A DNA stretch of 64,000 bases, from positions 22,259 through 86,258 of the forward strand of contig JBPOFK010000012.1 of assembly GCA_051252095.1 (NCBI GenBank), read 5' to 3'. Positions 34,709-44,249 of the stretch are shown here, piece by piece. The DNA is from GCA-2401735 sp051252095. Its GTDB lineage: Bacteria; Pseudomonadota; Gammaproteobacteria; Burkholderiales; Methylophilaceae. Each line of letters starts with the position of its first letter. Positions within the stretch are counted from its first letter, which is position 1. The notes under the pieces were generated by a model. The model was not told where the DNA came from, ran no database searches, and worked only from the letters and a program-made list of their open reading frames with translations. Position numbers and translations under genes: made by a program.

Positions 34709-35930
34709 AGAGAAGAACCTCATTATAGGGTTAGATATCGGCACATCAAAAATTGTAACTTTAGTGGCGGAATTGTTGCCTGAAGGTGCTATTAAAGTGA
34801 TTGGACTGGGGCAACATGCTTCAAGAGGCTTGAAAAAAGGTGTTGTCGTTAATATTGACTCGACGATGCAAGCAATACAGCGCTCATTAGAAGAAGCTGA
34901 GCTGATGGCAGATTGCAAAATTGAGAGTGTGTTTACAGGTATTGCGGGTAGTCATGTGAAAAGTCTCAACTCGCATGGCATGGTCAAAATAAAAGACTCA
35001 GAAGTGACGCAAATGGATGTTGATCGTGTTGTCGAAACAGCACGCGCAATAGCATTACCTGCCGATCAACAGATACTGCATATCCTAACGCAAGAATTCA
35101 TTATTGATGGGCAAGATGATGTGCGTGAGCCACTTGGGATGAGTGGTATGAAGTTAGAAGTAAAAGTGCATATTGTGACAGGCGCTGTCGCCGCAGCACA
35201 AAACATAGTGAAGTGTATTAAACGCTGCGGATTAGAAGTGAGTGATCTGATTCTACAACCGTTGGCGTCCAGTATTGCAGTACTCACTGAAGATGAAAAA
35301 GAGCTCGGGGTGTGCTTGGTTGATATTGGTGGTGGGACAACAGATATTGCCGTCTTTAAGAGTGGTTCTATCCGGCATACAGCAGTGATTGGTATTGCAG
35401 GCGATCAAGTGACAAATGATATAGCGGTTGCTTTTCGCACGCCAACCCAATCAGCTGAGGATATTAAAGTGAAATATGGCTGTGCATTGCGCCAGCTTGC
35501 TGATCCACGCGAGATGGTAGAAGTGCCAGGGGTTGATGGGCGAGAAGCAAGAGAGTTGTCATTGCAGACGTTGGCAGAAGTTGTGGAGCCGAGAATTGTA
35601 GAGCTATATGAATTGGTCTTGCAGGAGTTAAGGAGGAGTGGCATGGAGGAGTTGATTGCATCAGGCATCGTTATTACGGGTGGCTCATCGATGATGCGCG
35701 GCATGATAGAGCTTGGCGAAGAAATTTTTCATATGCCAGTTCGGCTAGGGATGCCTCGTTATGTAGGTGGTTTATCCGAAGTCGTCAGTAACCCAAGATA
35801 TGCCACAGGTGTTGGCTTGGTATTAATGGGTAAGCAGCAGCTAGAGCAAAAGTTGACGGGGCAAATGGAGCTCAACTCTTTTGTTGGTGTTTTTAAAAGA
35901 ATGAAAGCTTGGGTTCAAGGTAATTTTTAG
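34692..35930 (+). CDS. ftsA: Cell division protein FtsA
   Basis: 412 aa actin-like ATPase tethering FtsZ to the membrane. Phosphate-1 loop IGLDIGTSKIVTLVAEL, phosphate-2 VDIGGGTTDIAVF and adenosine motif ITGGSSMMRGM are present. A C-terminal amphipathic segment (VGVFKRMKAWVQGNF) is the membrane anchor. The ATG at 34692 follows AGGGAG by 5 bases. A 76-bp gap separates it from ftsZ. Confidence 0.97.
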   Translation: MSKVREEKNLIIGLDIGTSKIVTLVAELLPEGAIKVIGLGQHASRGLKKGVVVNIDSTMQAIQRSLEEAELMADCKIESVFTGIAGSHVKSLNSHGMVKIKDSEVTQMDVDRVVETARAIALPADQQILHILTQEFIIDGQDDVREPLGMSGMKLEVKVHIVTGAVAAAQNIVKCIKRCGLEVSDLILQPLASSIAVLTEDEKELGVCLVDIGGGTTDIAVFKSGSIRHTAVIGIAGDQVTNDIAVAFRTPTQSAEDIKVKYGCALRQLADPREMVEVPGVDGREARELSLQTLAEVVEPRIVELYELVLQELRRSGMEELIASGIVITGGSSMMRGMIELGEEIFHMPVRLGMPRYVGGLSEVVSNPRYATGVGLVLMGKQQLEQKLTGQMELNSFVGVFKRMKAWVQGNF

Positions 35931-36006
35931 TGATTAAGTAAAGAGTAGTTTAGGGCAGAGCTTATGAAAATGAGCTCAAACATTTAGGCAAAAAAGGAGA
36001 TATATA

Positions 36007-37173
36007 ATGTTTGAAATTATGGAAAAAGATTCACAAGAAGCGGTCATCAAGGTGATTGGTGTTGGCGGGTGTGGCGGTAATGCCGTCGATCATATGATTA
36101 GTAAAAATGTGAGTGGTGTTGAATTTATTTGTGCAAATACAGACGCACAAGCATTACTCAAAAGTGTAGCAGCAACCACCTTACAAATTGGGTCAGATAT
36201 TACCAAAGGTTTGGGTGCAGGCGCTAAGCCTGAGGTTGGTCGTGAGGCTGCAATAGAAGATCGCGATCATATCGCTGAGATGATAGAAGGTGCCGATATG
36301 CTATTTATCGCTGCAGGTATGGGTGGTGGTACTGGCACTGGTGCAGCACCTATCATTGCAGAAGTGGCAAAAGAAATGGGTATTTTAACCGTGGCGGTAG
36401 TGACTAAGCCTTTTGCTTTTGAAGGTAAACGTACTTTAGTGGCAAAAGAAGGGCTAGAAGAGCTTTCACAATACGTCGATTCACTCATCGTGATTCCAAA
36501 TGAAAAGTTAATGGAAGTGCTGGGTGAAGATGTGCCATTTATGGAAGCATTTCGTGCAGCGAACGATGTGCTACATAATGCTGTCTCAGGTATAGCAGAA
36601 ATCATTAATTGCCCAGGTTTGGTAAATGTGGATTTTGCCGATGTGCGTACTGTGATGAGTGAAATGGGCATGGCGATGATGGGTTCAGCTGAAGCCAGTG
36701 GTGATAATCGTGCAAACATCGCAGCAGAACAGGCTGTTGCTAGTCCGCTTTTGGAAGACATCAATTTAGCAAATGCACGCGGTGTTTTAGTCAATATTAC
36801 AGCTAGCTCCAGCTTTAAAATGAAAGAGTACTATGATGTGATGAATACTATCAAAGACTTTACTGCTGATGATGCGACTGTGATTGTAGGAACAGTGATG
36901 GATGAAAGCATTGGTGATAAATTGCGTGTTACGATGGTAGCGACAGGGCTTAACGGATCCATTGCAAAACGTGAGCAAAAACCTGAGTTAAGGGTGATGA
37001 CGGCCGTGCGAAATGGGACAACAGATGTACCCATGTTTCCAGAAGAAGAAACAATGGATGCTGAACCAGCTGTTTTTAGCTCAAATAGCCGTCGTGCACA
37101 AGTTGACGCGATGAAAATGAGTGGTGTAGAGGAGTATGATATTCCTGCGTTCTTACGTAAACAAGCAGATTAA
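36007..37173 (+). CDS. ftsZ: Cell division protein FtsZ
   Basis: 388 aa tubulin-like GTPase forming the Z ring. Tubulin signature GGGTGTG at about 106-112, GVGGCGGNAVDHM at the N-terminus and the T7 synergy region NVDFADVRTVM. A linker of about 50 residues leads to the conserved C-terminal peptide YDIPAFLRKQ that binds FtsA. AGGAG lies 8 bases before the ATG. AT-rich hairpin ATGTTTA/TAAACAT at 37180-37196 follows, without a T-tract. Confidence 0.98.
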   Translation: MFEIMEKDSQEAVIKVIGVGGCGGNAVDHMISKNVSGVEFICANTDAQALLKSVAATTLQIGSDITKGLGAGAKPEVGREAAIEDRDHIAEMIEGADMLFIAAGMGGGTGTGAAPIIAEVAKEMGILTVAVVTKPFAFEGKRTLVAKEGLEELSQYVDSLIVIPNEKLMEVLGEDVPFMEAFRAANDVLHNAVSGIAEIINCPGLVNVDFADVRTVMSEMGMAMMGSAEASGDNRANIAAEQAVASPLLEDINLANARGVLVNITASSSFKMKEYYDVMNTIKDFTADDATVIVGTVMDESIGDKLRVTMVATGLNGSIAKREQKPELRVMTAVRNGTTDVPMFPEEETMDAEPAVFSSNSRRAQVDAMKMSGVEEYDIPAFLRKQAD

Positions 37174-37288
37174 GCGTGCATGTTTATTGTAAACATTATG
37201 CTAATATATCAATCACCTATGCTTTATGGTTGATGGTTTTTCAGTATGTTTGTCGCTGCGTTAAGCAGGATGAAATTTAGGAATATTG

Positions 37289-38227
37289 GTGCTAAAACAA
37301 AGGACATTACAGAAAAAAATAAGTGCGACAGGTGTTGGGCTGCATAATGGTCGAAAAGTCACTTTGACACTTAGTCCTGCGTCTATTGATGCGGGTATTG
37401 TATTCAGACGTACCGATTTGCCCGGTATGCCAGAAATACAAGCAACGCCTGATGCAGTGAGTGATACGCGCATGTGCTCTGCCCTAGAGAAAAACGGTGC
37501 GCGCGTTGCAACTGTTGAACATGTAATGTCTGCACTGGCTGGTTTAGGTGTAGATAATGTTATTGTTGAAGTAGATGCTTCAGAAATTCCGATTATGGAT
37601 GGTAGCTCAAGCCCCTTTATATTTTTACTGCAATCAGCGGGTATTGTTGAACAATCTGCTGCAAAAAAATTCATACGTGTTAAAAAACAAATCAAAGTCA
37701 CTGAACAAGATAAATGGGTCATGTTTGAGCCTTATCATGGTTTTAAGATGGACTTTACGATTGACTTTGCTCATCCTGTTTTTGAGGGCAGTGGCAATAA
37801 TGTCAAAATTGATTTTGCAGATAACACCTATATCAGTGAAATTAGTCGAGCCCGTACATTTGGTTTTATGCATGAGGTTGAGTATTTGCGGGCAAATGGC
37901 CTTGCGCGTGGAGGTAGCTTAGATAATGCGATTGTGCTCGATGAATTTCGAGTATTGAACACAGAGGGATTGCGGTATGAAGATGAGTTTGCTAAGCATA
38001 AAGTCTTAGATGCAATCGGTGACTTGTATATGCTAGGACATCCATTGTTGGGGTCTTATACCGCATACAAGTCTGGACATGGTTTAAATAATCAACTGAT
38101 TCGTGCGCTTGTTGCGGATACAAGTGCATGGGAGTACGTTACATTTGAAGACATTAATAAAGCACCAGTTGGCTTTCAGGCGCAAACACAACACTTTACG
38201 CCAAATTTAATGCCACACTTTAGTTAG
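37289..38227 (+). CDS. lpxC: UDP-3-O-acyl-N-acetylglucosamine deacetylase LpxC
   Basis: 312 aa Zn deacetylase, the committed step of lipid A synthesis. It starts MLKQRTLQKKISATGVGLHN, very close to family starts; AGGA lies 6-7 bases before this GTG, preferred over the TTG one codon upstream. Zn ligands are His in EHVMSALAGLG and His/Asp in AKHKVLDAIGD. It follows ftsZ after 115 bp, the standard order in proteobacteria. Confidence 0.97.
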   Translation: MLKQRTLQKKISATGVGLHNGRKVTLTLSPASIDAGIVFRRTDLPGMPEIQATPDAVSDTRMCSALEKNGARVATVEHVMSALAGLGVDNVIVEVDASEIPIMDGSSSPFIFLLQSAGIVEQSAAKKFIRVKKQIKVTEQDKWVMFEPYHGFKMDFTIDFAHPVFEGSGNNVKIDFADNTYISEISRARTFGFMHEVEYLRANGLARGGSLDNAIVLDEFRVLNTEGLRYEDEFAKHKVLDAIGDLYMLGHPLLGSYTAYKSGHGLNNQLIRALVADTSAWEYVTFEDINKAPVGFQAQTQHFTPNLMPHFS

Positions 38228-38243
38228 AAGAGGTCGCTTTCGG

Positions 38244-38426
38244 TTGTTTATTTTACGTATCCTGACGGCATTACTTTTAATTGCTATTTTTGTATTAATA
38301 GCTGCTTATGTTGTTACGCGAGAGAAAAAGTATATTAGTTTAGTTAAAAAACTGATTATATACAGCGTTTGGGGCATTGTTTTACTCGTATTGTTAAATA
38401 TTGTTGCACGCGTGATTAGATGGTAG
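38244..38426 (+). CDS. Small two-span membrane protein, unknown
   Basis: 60 aa with two hydrophobic segments (about 3-24 and 37-56) separated by a basic loop (TREKKYISLVKK), so both ends should be on the same side of the membrane. TTG start with AGAGG about 10 bases upstream. It fills the 200-bp space between lpxC and slt exactly, in the same direction and 4 bp before slt, which argues for a real gene. Function unknown. Confidence 0.6.
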   Translation: MFILRILTALLLIAIFVLIAAYVVTREKKYISLVKKLIIYSVWGIVLLVLLNIVARVIRW

Positions 38427-38430
38427 GTAA

Positions 38431-40350
38431 ATGATGGCTATAAATCGTTATCTTAAGTGTTTTCTAGTTTTATTGGTTTGTATCACTATTGTGGATGTGA
38501 GTGCTGCTAATGGAGATCAAGTATTTCTGAAAGCAAAAGAAGCTTATGAAAAAGAAGATGCCAAGTCGCTCATTCAATCTCTTAGTCAGCTAGAAGCAGA
38601 AAACCATTTGCTAACACCTTATGCCAGATACTGGCTTATGCGCTTAAAGCTAGATGAAACTGACAATCAAATAGTGTCGGATTTTATTGCGCAACATGCT
38701 GATTATGCTTTTGCCGAAAGATTAAGGGTTGAGTATTTAAAAAAACTAGGCAAACAACGCGACTGGGAAAATTTCACACAAGCATATACGCACTATCAAT
38801 CAGAAAATACATCTGTTGCTTGTTATGCAGCTGAGGCTTATAAAGCTAGGCCTAATACTGGCTCATTAATGTTTGCTAAGCCACTTTGGCTAACAGAGAA
38901 TGAACGCCCAAATGATTGCAATCGGCTCTTTGATTCCCTGCAAAAAATCGGCATCATCGATGAAGAAGCCATTTGGCAAAGATTTAGAATGGCGCTTGCA
39001 CATAATCATGTCAATTTAGCAAAAGCAATTATAAAACGCAGCAAGCATTATCAATCGCAATATAATAAATTGCTTAGCAAGGTTGCAAAATCACCTGAGC
39101 AGACACTGAAAAGCAAACAACTTTCTTTAAAAACGCGGTTTGGAAGAGAGTTGGGCTTGTATGTTTTGATTCAAATGGGCAAAAAAGACACCTGGAAGGC
39201 ATTAGCTGCCTTTAAAAATATTGAAAACAGCTTTAATGCTGATGAACATAGCCACTTCTATAGCATGTTGGGTTTAAGTGCTGCTAAGAGACACGAACCT
39301 GAGGCGCAGCTCTGGTTTCAAAAAGCTGACTTTGAGAGTTTAAATGAAGAACAAATGACATGGTTTGCGCGTGCATCTCTTAGGCAGCAGGATTGGGTAG
39401 GTTTGCTCAGTGTCATTGAAAAAATGCCGTCAGAGCTTGCAAATCAAGCTAGATGGCGATACTGGAAAGCAAGATCGCTAATACAGCGCAAAAGACTAGA
39501 TGAAGCGAATGCTATTTTGACAGAGCTTGCGCTAGAGCGGCATTATTATGGTTGGCTAGCACAAGATGAAATTCAAGGGTACAACACACCTAAATTACTC
39601 AATTACAAGCCAAAGCTTTCAGAAATCAATCACATAGGAACATTGCCTGGTGTCAAGCGTGCGGAGGCTTTATTAGATTTAGATTTAAGATGGGAAGGTA
39701 AGCATGAGTGGGCTTTGGCAGTCAATGGCTTAAGCGATAAAGAGTTACTTGCTGCTGCAGAATATGCCAATCAGCATCACTGGTATGATTTGGCTATCAA
39801 TACGGCAGATAACACAAAAGAATATCATGACTTTTCACTCAGATATTTAATGCCTTACCAAAGTCTGATGAGGCAAGCGGCTTATAAGCAAGATGTTGAT
39901 TTAACATGGGCGCATGGCATTGTGAGGCAAGAAAGCCGCTTTATGCATTATGCTAAATCACATGTGGGTGCAGCAGGCCTGATGCAACTTATGCCTACCA
40001 CAGCAAGATGGGCAGCCAAACGTGCAGGCGTTAAAAACTATCAACGAAGTATGATTGATGATTTGGATACCAATGTCACAATTGGAACGTATTATTTGCG
40101 TTATACACTGGATTTAATGAAGGGTAATAAGGTCATGGCTAGTGCAGGCTATAATGCAGGGCCGAGTCGTGCAAAAAAATGGCAAGGTAGTGAGCCATTA
40201 GAGGGCGCTATTTATGCTGAAACGATCCCTTTTAATGAAACAAGAAATTATGTACAGCGTGTGATGGCAAACTCACATTTATATGGAAAGCAGTTGGGTG
40301 ACTTACGCACAACACTCAAAGAACGAATGGGCACGGTTCCAGCAAAATAA
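38431..40350 (+). CDS. slt: Soluble lytic murein transglycosylase
   Basis: 639 aa, periplasmic. A signal peptide (about 1-26, ending VSAAN) precedes a long helical superhelix (U and L domains, about 30-470) and a C-terminal lysozyme-like SLT domain. The catalytic Glu is in GIVRQESRFMHYA, followed by GAAGLMQLMPTTARW and ASAGYNAGPSRAKKW. Cleaves the MurNAc-GlcNAc bond with 1,6-anhydro product. Its place right after dcw genes and lpxC suggests wall turnover. Confidence 0.95.
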   Translation: MMAINRYLKCFLVLLVCITIVDVSAANGDQVFLKAKEAYEKEDAKSLIQSLSQLEAENHLLTPYARYWLMRLKLDETDNQIVSDFIAQHADYAFAERLRVEYLKKLGKQRDWENFTQAYTHYQSENTSVACYAAEAYKARPNTGSLMFAKPLWLTENERPNDCNRLFDSLQKIGIIDEEAIWQRFRMALAHNHVNLAKAIIKRSKHYQSQYNKLLSKVAKSPEQTLKSKQLSLKTRFGRELGLYVLIQMGKKDTWKALAAFKNIENSFNADEHSHFYSMLGLSAAKRHEPEAQLWFQKADFESLNEEQMTWFARASLRQQDWVGLLSVIEKMPSELANQARWRYWKARSLIQRKRLDEANAILTELALERHYYGWLAQDEIQGYNTPKLLNYKPKLSEINHIGTLPGVKRAEALLDLDLRWEGKHEWALAVNGLSDKELLAAAEYANQHHWYDLAINTADNTKEYHDFSLRYLMPYQSLMRQAAYKQDVDLTWAHGIVRQESRFMHYAKSHVGAAGLMQLMPTTARWAAKRAGVKNYQRSMIDDLDTNVTIGTYYLRYTLDLMKGNKVMASAGYNAGPSRAKKWQGSEPLEGAIYAETIPFNETRNYVQRVMANSHLYGKQLGDLRTTLKERMGTVPAK

Positions 40351-40383
40351 TTAAATTGTTTGAGCGTGCCTTTAGGTGGAAAA

Positions 40384-41349
40384 ATGATGATTAAAAAAGT
40401 AGCAGTTATTGGTGGTGCAGGCTTTGTTGGTTCCAGCATCGTTACAAAGCTAGATGATATAGGCTATCAAGTCAAAGTGCTTACTAGAAATAGGGAGCGC
40501 GCAAAGCATTTAATCTTATTGCCGCATGTTGAAGTTGAAACCTGTGACGTCAATGATAACGAAACATTACAGGCGGCGCTTGCTGGATGTGATGCAGTAA
40601 TCAATTTAGTGGGTATTTTGCATGAGCGCAAAAACAAGACATTTGATAGTGTGCATCATCAGTTACCCAAACGAATTGCAAAAATGTGTATTGAGCTTGG
40701 TATACAACGCTTGTTGCATATGAGTGCCCTGAATGCCAGCATAGAAGCGCCTAGTCATTACTTGCAGAGCAAAGCAAGAGGCGAGCTAGCAGTGAGCGCA
40801 CTCCAGCAGTCACTTAATTTGACGATATTTAAGCCTTCAGTGATTTTTGGACGAGGCGATAGTTTTCTAAACTTATTTGCAACAATGGTTAAGTTCTTGC
40901 CCATTATTTTTTTGGCGAAACCTGATGCCAAGTTTCAACCAATCTGGGTAGAAGACGTGGCTAATATTTTTGTGAATAGTTTAGAGAATGATGACACCTA
41001 CAACAAGACGTACGAATTGGTAGGACCATCCGTGTACACTATGCGTGAATTGGTTGAAAAAGTGATGCATTTATTAAATAAGAAAAGACTGATTATTGGT
41101 TTGAATGATCAATTATCTTATGTGCAGGCTTGGTTGCTAGAATGGCTGCCTATTCAATTAATGACCAGAGATAATGTACGCTCAATGGAAATTGATAGTG
41201 TTGCATCAGGAAATATGCCCGCAGAGATCGAATGTCCACTGACGCCATTAGAGGCTGTGGTGCCAGAGTACCTTATTAATAAGACACCTAGAGCTAAATA
41301 TAATCAATTTAGAACGGCAGCTGGTCGAGCGATTAATGCCAGAAGATAG
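40384..41349 (+). CDS. NAD(P)-binding epimerase-like protein (NDUFA9 type SDR)
   Basis: 321 aa extended short-chain dehydrogenase family. Rossmann motif VAVIGGAGFVGSSIV at the N-terminus, DVNDNETLQAALAGCDAVIN, and an atypical active site (HMSALNASIEAPSHYLQSKA with YxxxK-like YLQSK). It resembles the complex I NDUFA9-like family, whose bacterial role is unclear. AGGTGGA supports an ATG at 40384 or 40387. The end overlaps cca by 14 bp, so the two are likely coupled. Confidence 0.8.
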   Translation: MMIKKVAVIGGAGFVGSSIVTKLDDIGYQVKVLTRNRERAKHLILLPHVEVETCDVNDNETLQAALAGCDAVINLVGILHERKNKTFDSVHHQLPKRIAKMCIELGIQRLLHMSALNASIEAPSHYLQSKARGELAVSALQQSLNLTIFKPSVIFGRGDSFLNLFATMVKFLPIIFLAKPDAKFQPIWVEDVANIFVNSLENDDTYNKTYELVGPSVYTMRELVEKVMHLLNKKRLIIGLNDQLSYVQAWLLEWLPIQLMTRDNVRSMEIDSVASGNMPAEIECPLTPLEAVVPEYLINKTPRAKYNQFRTAAGRAINARR

Positions 41350-42562
41350 TTCTTTGGCCATTTATTGTGTGGGTGGCGCCGTTAGAGACGAGTTATTAGG
41401 CTTACCTCTCAAAGATTACGATTATGTTGTCGTTGGCAGTACAGCAGAAGAAATGCTAAATTTGGGCTACACAGCCGTAGGTAAAGACTTTCCCGTTTTT
41501 CTGCATCCAAAAACCCACGATGAATACGCCCTCGCTAGAACAGAGCGTAAGTCAGGGAAGGGTTATAAAGGTTTTGTTGTACATGCCTCGCCAAAGGTTA
41601 CGTTGGAAGAAGATTTGGCAAGGCGTGATTTCACCATTAATGCCATGGCAAAAACAGTGGATGGCCAGCTTATTGACCCCTATAAGGGCCAAGCAGACAT
41701 TCAGCATAAAGTTTTAAGGCATGTGAGTGATGCTTTCGTTGAAGATCCTGTACGCATCTTACGTGCAGCAAGGTTTTCCGCACGCTTTATTGATTTTTCC
41801 ATTGCCCCAGAAACCATGCACTTAATGCAGCAAATGGTCGCAGATGGTGAAGTAGATGCATTGGTGCCTGAGCGTGTATGGCAAGAGTTGTCGACTGGTT
41901 TGATGGAATCACAGCCTAGCCGCATGTTTGAGGTGTTGCGTGACTGCGGCGCATTAGAAAAAATATTACCTGAGCTAGCTTGTTTGTGGGGTGTGCCGCA
42001 ACCAGAAAAGCATCATCCTGAGGTAGATACTGGCGTACATGTCATGATGGCATTGGATTATGCCGCTCAACAAAACTTTAGTTTACCAGTTCGATATGCT
42101 GTGCTCATGCATGACTTAGGTAAAGGTACAACGCCAAAAGAAATACTACCTAGGCATATTGGGCACGATATCCGTAGTGCAGATCTTGTTAAAATTGTTA
42201 GTGAGCGGCTTCGTGTACCTAATGACTGTAAAGAGCTGGCTTTTATTGTAGCCAAGTTTCATATTAAAGCGCACCAAGTGATTGAGATGAAGCCATCTAC
42301 ATTATTGAAATTCTTAATCGATTTAGACGCAATTCGTCAGCCTGCACGATTTGAAGGGTTCTTAAAAGCTTGTGAAGCTGACTCAAGAGGGCGTCTAGGA
42401 TTAGAAAACATTTCACTACCTGAAGCAAATAGGATGAGAGAAGCGTTGAGTAAAGTAGTTAGTATAGATGCAGGTAAGATTGCACAGCAATTTGATACAC
42501 CAGAAGAAATTAAATCAGCAATCTTTGCAGCAAGATTAGAAAAACTAAAATCAGTCAATTAA
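41336..42562 (+). CDS. cca: Multifunctional CCA-adding enzyme
   Basis: 408 aa. Builds or repairs the CCA end of tRNAs. Class II nucleotidyltransferase motifs: CVGGAVRDELLGLPLKDYD with DYD carboxylates, ARRDFTINAMA and EDPVRILRAARFSARF. A C-terminal HD domain (VLMHDLGKGTTP) gives the phosphatase/phosphodiesterase activity known in E. coli CCA. The window's tRNA-Lys has its CCA encoded, so here repair would be the main need for that tRNA. Confidence 0.95.
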   Translation: MPEDSSLAIYCVGGAVRDELLGLPLKDYDYVVVGSTAEEMLNLGYTAVGKDFPVFLHPKTHDEYALARTERKSGKGYKGFVVHASPKVTLEEDLARRDFTINAMAKTVDGQLIDPYKGQADIQHKVLRHVSDAFVEDPVRILRAARFSARFIDFSIAPETMHLMQQMVADGEVDALVPERVWQELSTGLMESQPSRMFEVLRDCGALEKILPELACLWGVPQPEKHHPEVDTGVHVMMALDYAAQQNFSLPVRYAVLMHDLGKGTTPKEILPRHIGHDIRSADLVKIVSERLRVPNDCKELAFIVAKFHIKAHQVIEMKPSTLLKFLIDLDAIRQPARFEGFLKACEADSRGRLGLENISLPEANRMREALSKVVSIDAGKIAQQFDTPEEIKSAIFAARLEKLKSVN

Positions 42563-42583
42563 ATTCTCGCGTAAAATAGCGGT

Positions 42584-43597
42584 ATGAATTTATATCATTT
42601 TGCCAAACCCCTATTATTTCAATTGGATGCAGAACGTGTGCATGATATGACCCTCAAGGGGCTAAATCTGGCAGAAAAATTAGGGCTGCTCAAATGTTAT
42701 CAACAACCAGCCTGCCAACCTAGAGAAGTCATGGGGTTATCATTTCCAAACGCGGTAGGGTTGGCTGCAGGCTTAGATAAAAACGGAGCAGTTATCGACG
42801 GGATGGCAGGATTAGGGTTTGGCTTTGTCGAAGTGGGGACGGTAACGCCAAGAGCACAACCTGGTAATTCACAACCAAGATTGTTTCGGCTTCCTGAAGC
42901 ACAGGGTATTATTAATCGGTTTGGCTTTAATAATCTTGGTGTGGATCAGCTAGTGAAAAATGTTGTTGCTGCAAAATATCAAGGAATTTTAGGCATCAAT
43001 ATCGGTAAAAATTTCGATACACCAAATGAATTGGCGGTAAATGATTATTTACTATGCATGGAAAAAGTGTATGCCCATGCAAGTTATATAACGGTCAATA
43101 TTTCCTCGCCAAACACGAAGAATTTAAGAGAATTGCAAGAAAAAGCCGCTTTATCTAGTTTACTCAGTCAGTTAAAGCAGGCACAAAATAGATTGGCAAA
43201 TCAACATCAGAAATATGTGCCACTAGCATTAAAAATTGCTCCTGATTTAACAGAAGCGCAAATTGACGAAATTGCTGGTTTATTGATAGAACATGAAATT
43301 GACGCGGTTATTGCAACGAATACAACGTTAGCTAGAGATAAAGTGCAAGGCTTACAATATGCTGAGGAAAAAGGTGGCCTTTCTGGAGCACCAGTGCGTG
43401 AACAATCAACACTGGTGATTCAGCTGTTGTCAAAACGCCTCCAAGGTGCTTTACCCATTATCGGCGTGGGTGGTATTTCTAGTGGCGCAGACGCGGTAGA
43501 AAAAATTGAGGCCGGCGCTAGTCTGGTACAAATATACAGTGGCTTGATCTATCAAGGGCCGACATTAATTCGTGAGGTCTGTGAGGTATTAGGCTAG
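42584..43597 (+). CDS. pyrD: Dihydroorotate dehydrogenase (quinone), class 2
   Basis: 337 aa FMN enzyme, membrane-associated, oxidising dihydroorotate with quinone. The N-terminal amphipathic helix (MNLYHFAKPLLFQLDAERVH) is the class 2 mark. FMN/substrate motifs: GLAAGLDKNG, NRFGFNNLG, TVNISSPNTKNLR with catalytic Ser, and VGGISSGADAVEKI. The stop overlaps the GTG of the GST gene by 1 base. Confidence 0.97.
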   Translation: MNLYHFAKPLLFQLDAERVHDMTLKGLNLAEKLGLLKCYQQPACQPREVMGLSFPNAVGLAAGLDKNGAVIDGMAGLGFGFVEVGTVTPRAQPGNSQPRLFRLPEAQGIINRFGFNNLGVDQLVKNVVAAKYQGILGINIGKNFDTPNELAVNDYLLCMEKVYAHASYITVNISSPNTKNLRELQEKAALSSLLSQLKQAQNRLANQHQKYVPLALKIAPDLTEAQIDEIAGLLIEHEIDAVIATNTTLARDKVQGLQYAEEKGGLSGAPVREQSTLVIQLLSKRLQGALPIIGVGGISSGADAVEKIEAGASLVQIYSGLIYQGPTLIREVCEVLG

Positions 43598-44211
43598 TGG
43601 CTTTACCTGTGTTGTATTCTTATCGACGATGTCCTTATGCCATGCGGGCGCGCATGGCACTAAAATATGCGGGTATTGAGGTTGAAATACGGGAGATTTC
43701 ATTACGTGATAAACCAAAGCATATGATTGCTGTATCACCTAAAGCAACAGTACCTGTTTTAGTCTTATCCGAAGATCACGTTATTGACGAAAGTTTGGAT
43801 ATTATGAACTGGGCCTTAAGTCAACATGATCAAGACGGATGGTGTCAAATTGATTTAGACGCGGCAAAGGCCCTCATTGCAGAAAATGATGGGTCATTTA
43901 AACGCTCATTAGATGCATATAAATATGCAGAACGACATCCAGAAAAAACACCAGTGGAACATCGTGAAGAAGGAGAAGTGTTTTTAGCTAAATTAGAGAA
44001 AATGTTAGCTTCAAACGGTCATGGATTGTTTGGCAGATTGCCAACGATGGCTGATATCGCCATTTTTCCTTTTATTCGCCAATTTAGGGGCGTTGATAGC
44101 CAATGGTTTGAATCGTCACCTTACCCTAATCTGAATGTTTGGCTTAATTCACTGATTGCTTCTGAGTTATTTATCAGTGTCATGAAAAAACACCCAACTT
44201 ACATTGAATAA
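43597..44211 (+). CDS. Glutathione S-transferase-like protein
   Basis: 204 aa. Thioredoxin-like N-terminal domain with a single active-site-type Cys in YRRCPYAMRARMAL (residue 12) and the KATVPVLVL cis-Pro loop, then DESLDIMNW and a helical C-terminal domain. This resembles omega/glutaredoxin-2-like GSTs that use cysteine. Substrate unknown. GTG start on the pyrD stop. Its last codons also form the clpA terminator on the other strand. Confidence 0.85.
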   Translation: MALPVLYSYRRCPYAMRARMALKYAGIEVEIREISLRDKPKHMIAVSPKATVPVLVLSEDHVIDESLDIMNWALSQHDQDGWCQIDLDAAKALIAENDGSFKRSLDAYKYAERHPEKTPVEHREEGEVFLAKLEKMLASNGHGLFGRLPTMADIAIFPFIRQFRGVDSQWFESSPYPNLNVWLNSLIASELFISVMKKHPTYIE

Positions 44212-44222
44212 TAAGTTGGGTG
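44185..44222 (-). terminator. Rho-independent terminator of clpA, inside the GST coding end
   Basis: On the minus strand CACCCAACTTA and TAAGTTGGGTG form a perfect 11-bp stem with a 10-base loop, followed by TTTTTT. It begins 28 bp after the clpA stop. On the plus strand the stem straddles the GST stop codon but has no T-tract, so termination is expected for clpA only. Confidence 0.88.
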
Positions 44223-44249
44223 TAGCTTGACTGTCAGAACAAATGTTAA

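Noticed and set aside
36267..36794. Open frame of 175 codons on the minus strand inside ftsZ
   Set aside because: Entirely antisense to a highly conserved gene; composition is that of a codon shadow and there is no ribosome site.
37180..37196. ATGTTTA-TTG-TAAACAT as an ftsZ terminator
   Set aside because: Stem is A/T-only apart from one G-C pair on each side and no T-tract follows; ftsZ-lpxC read-through is likely.
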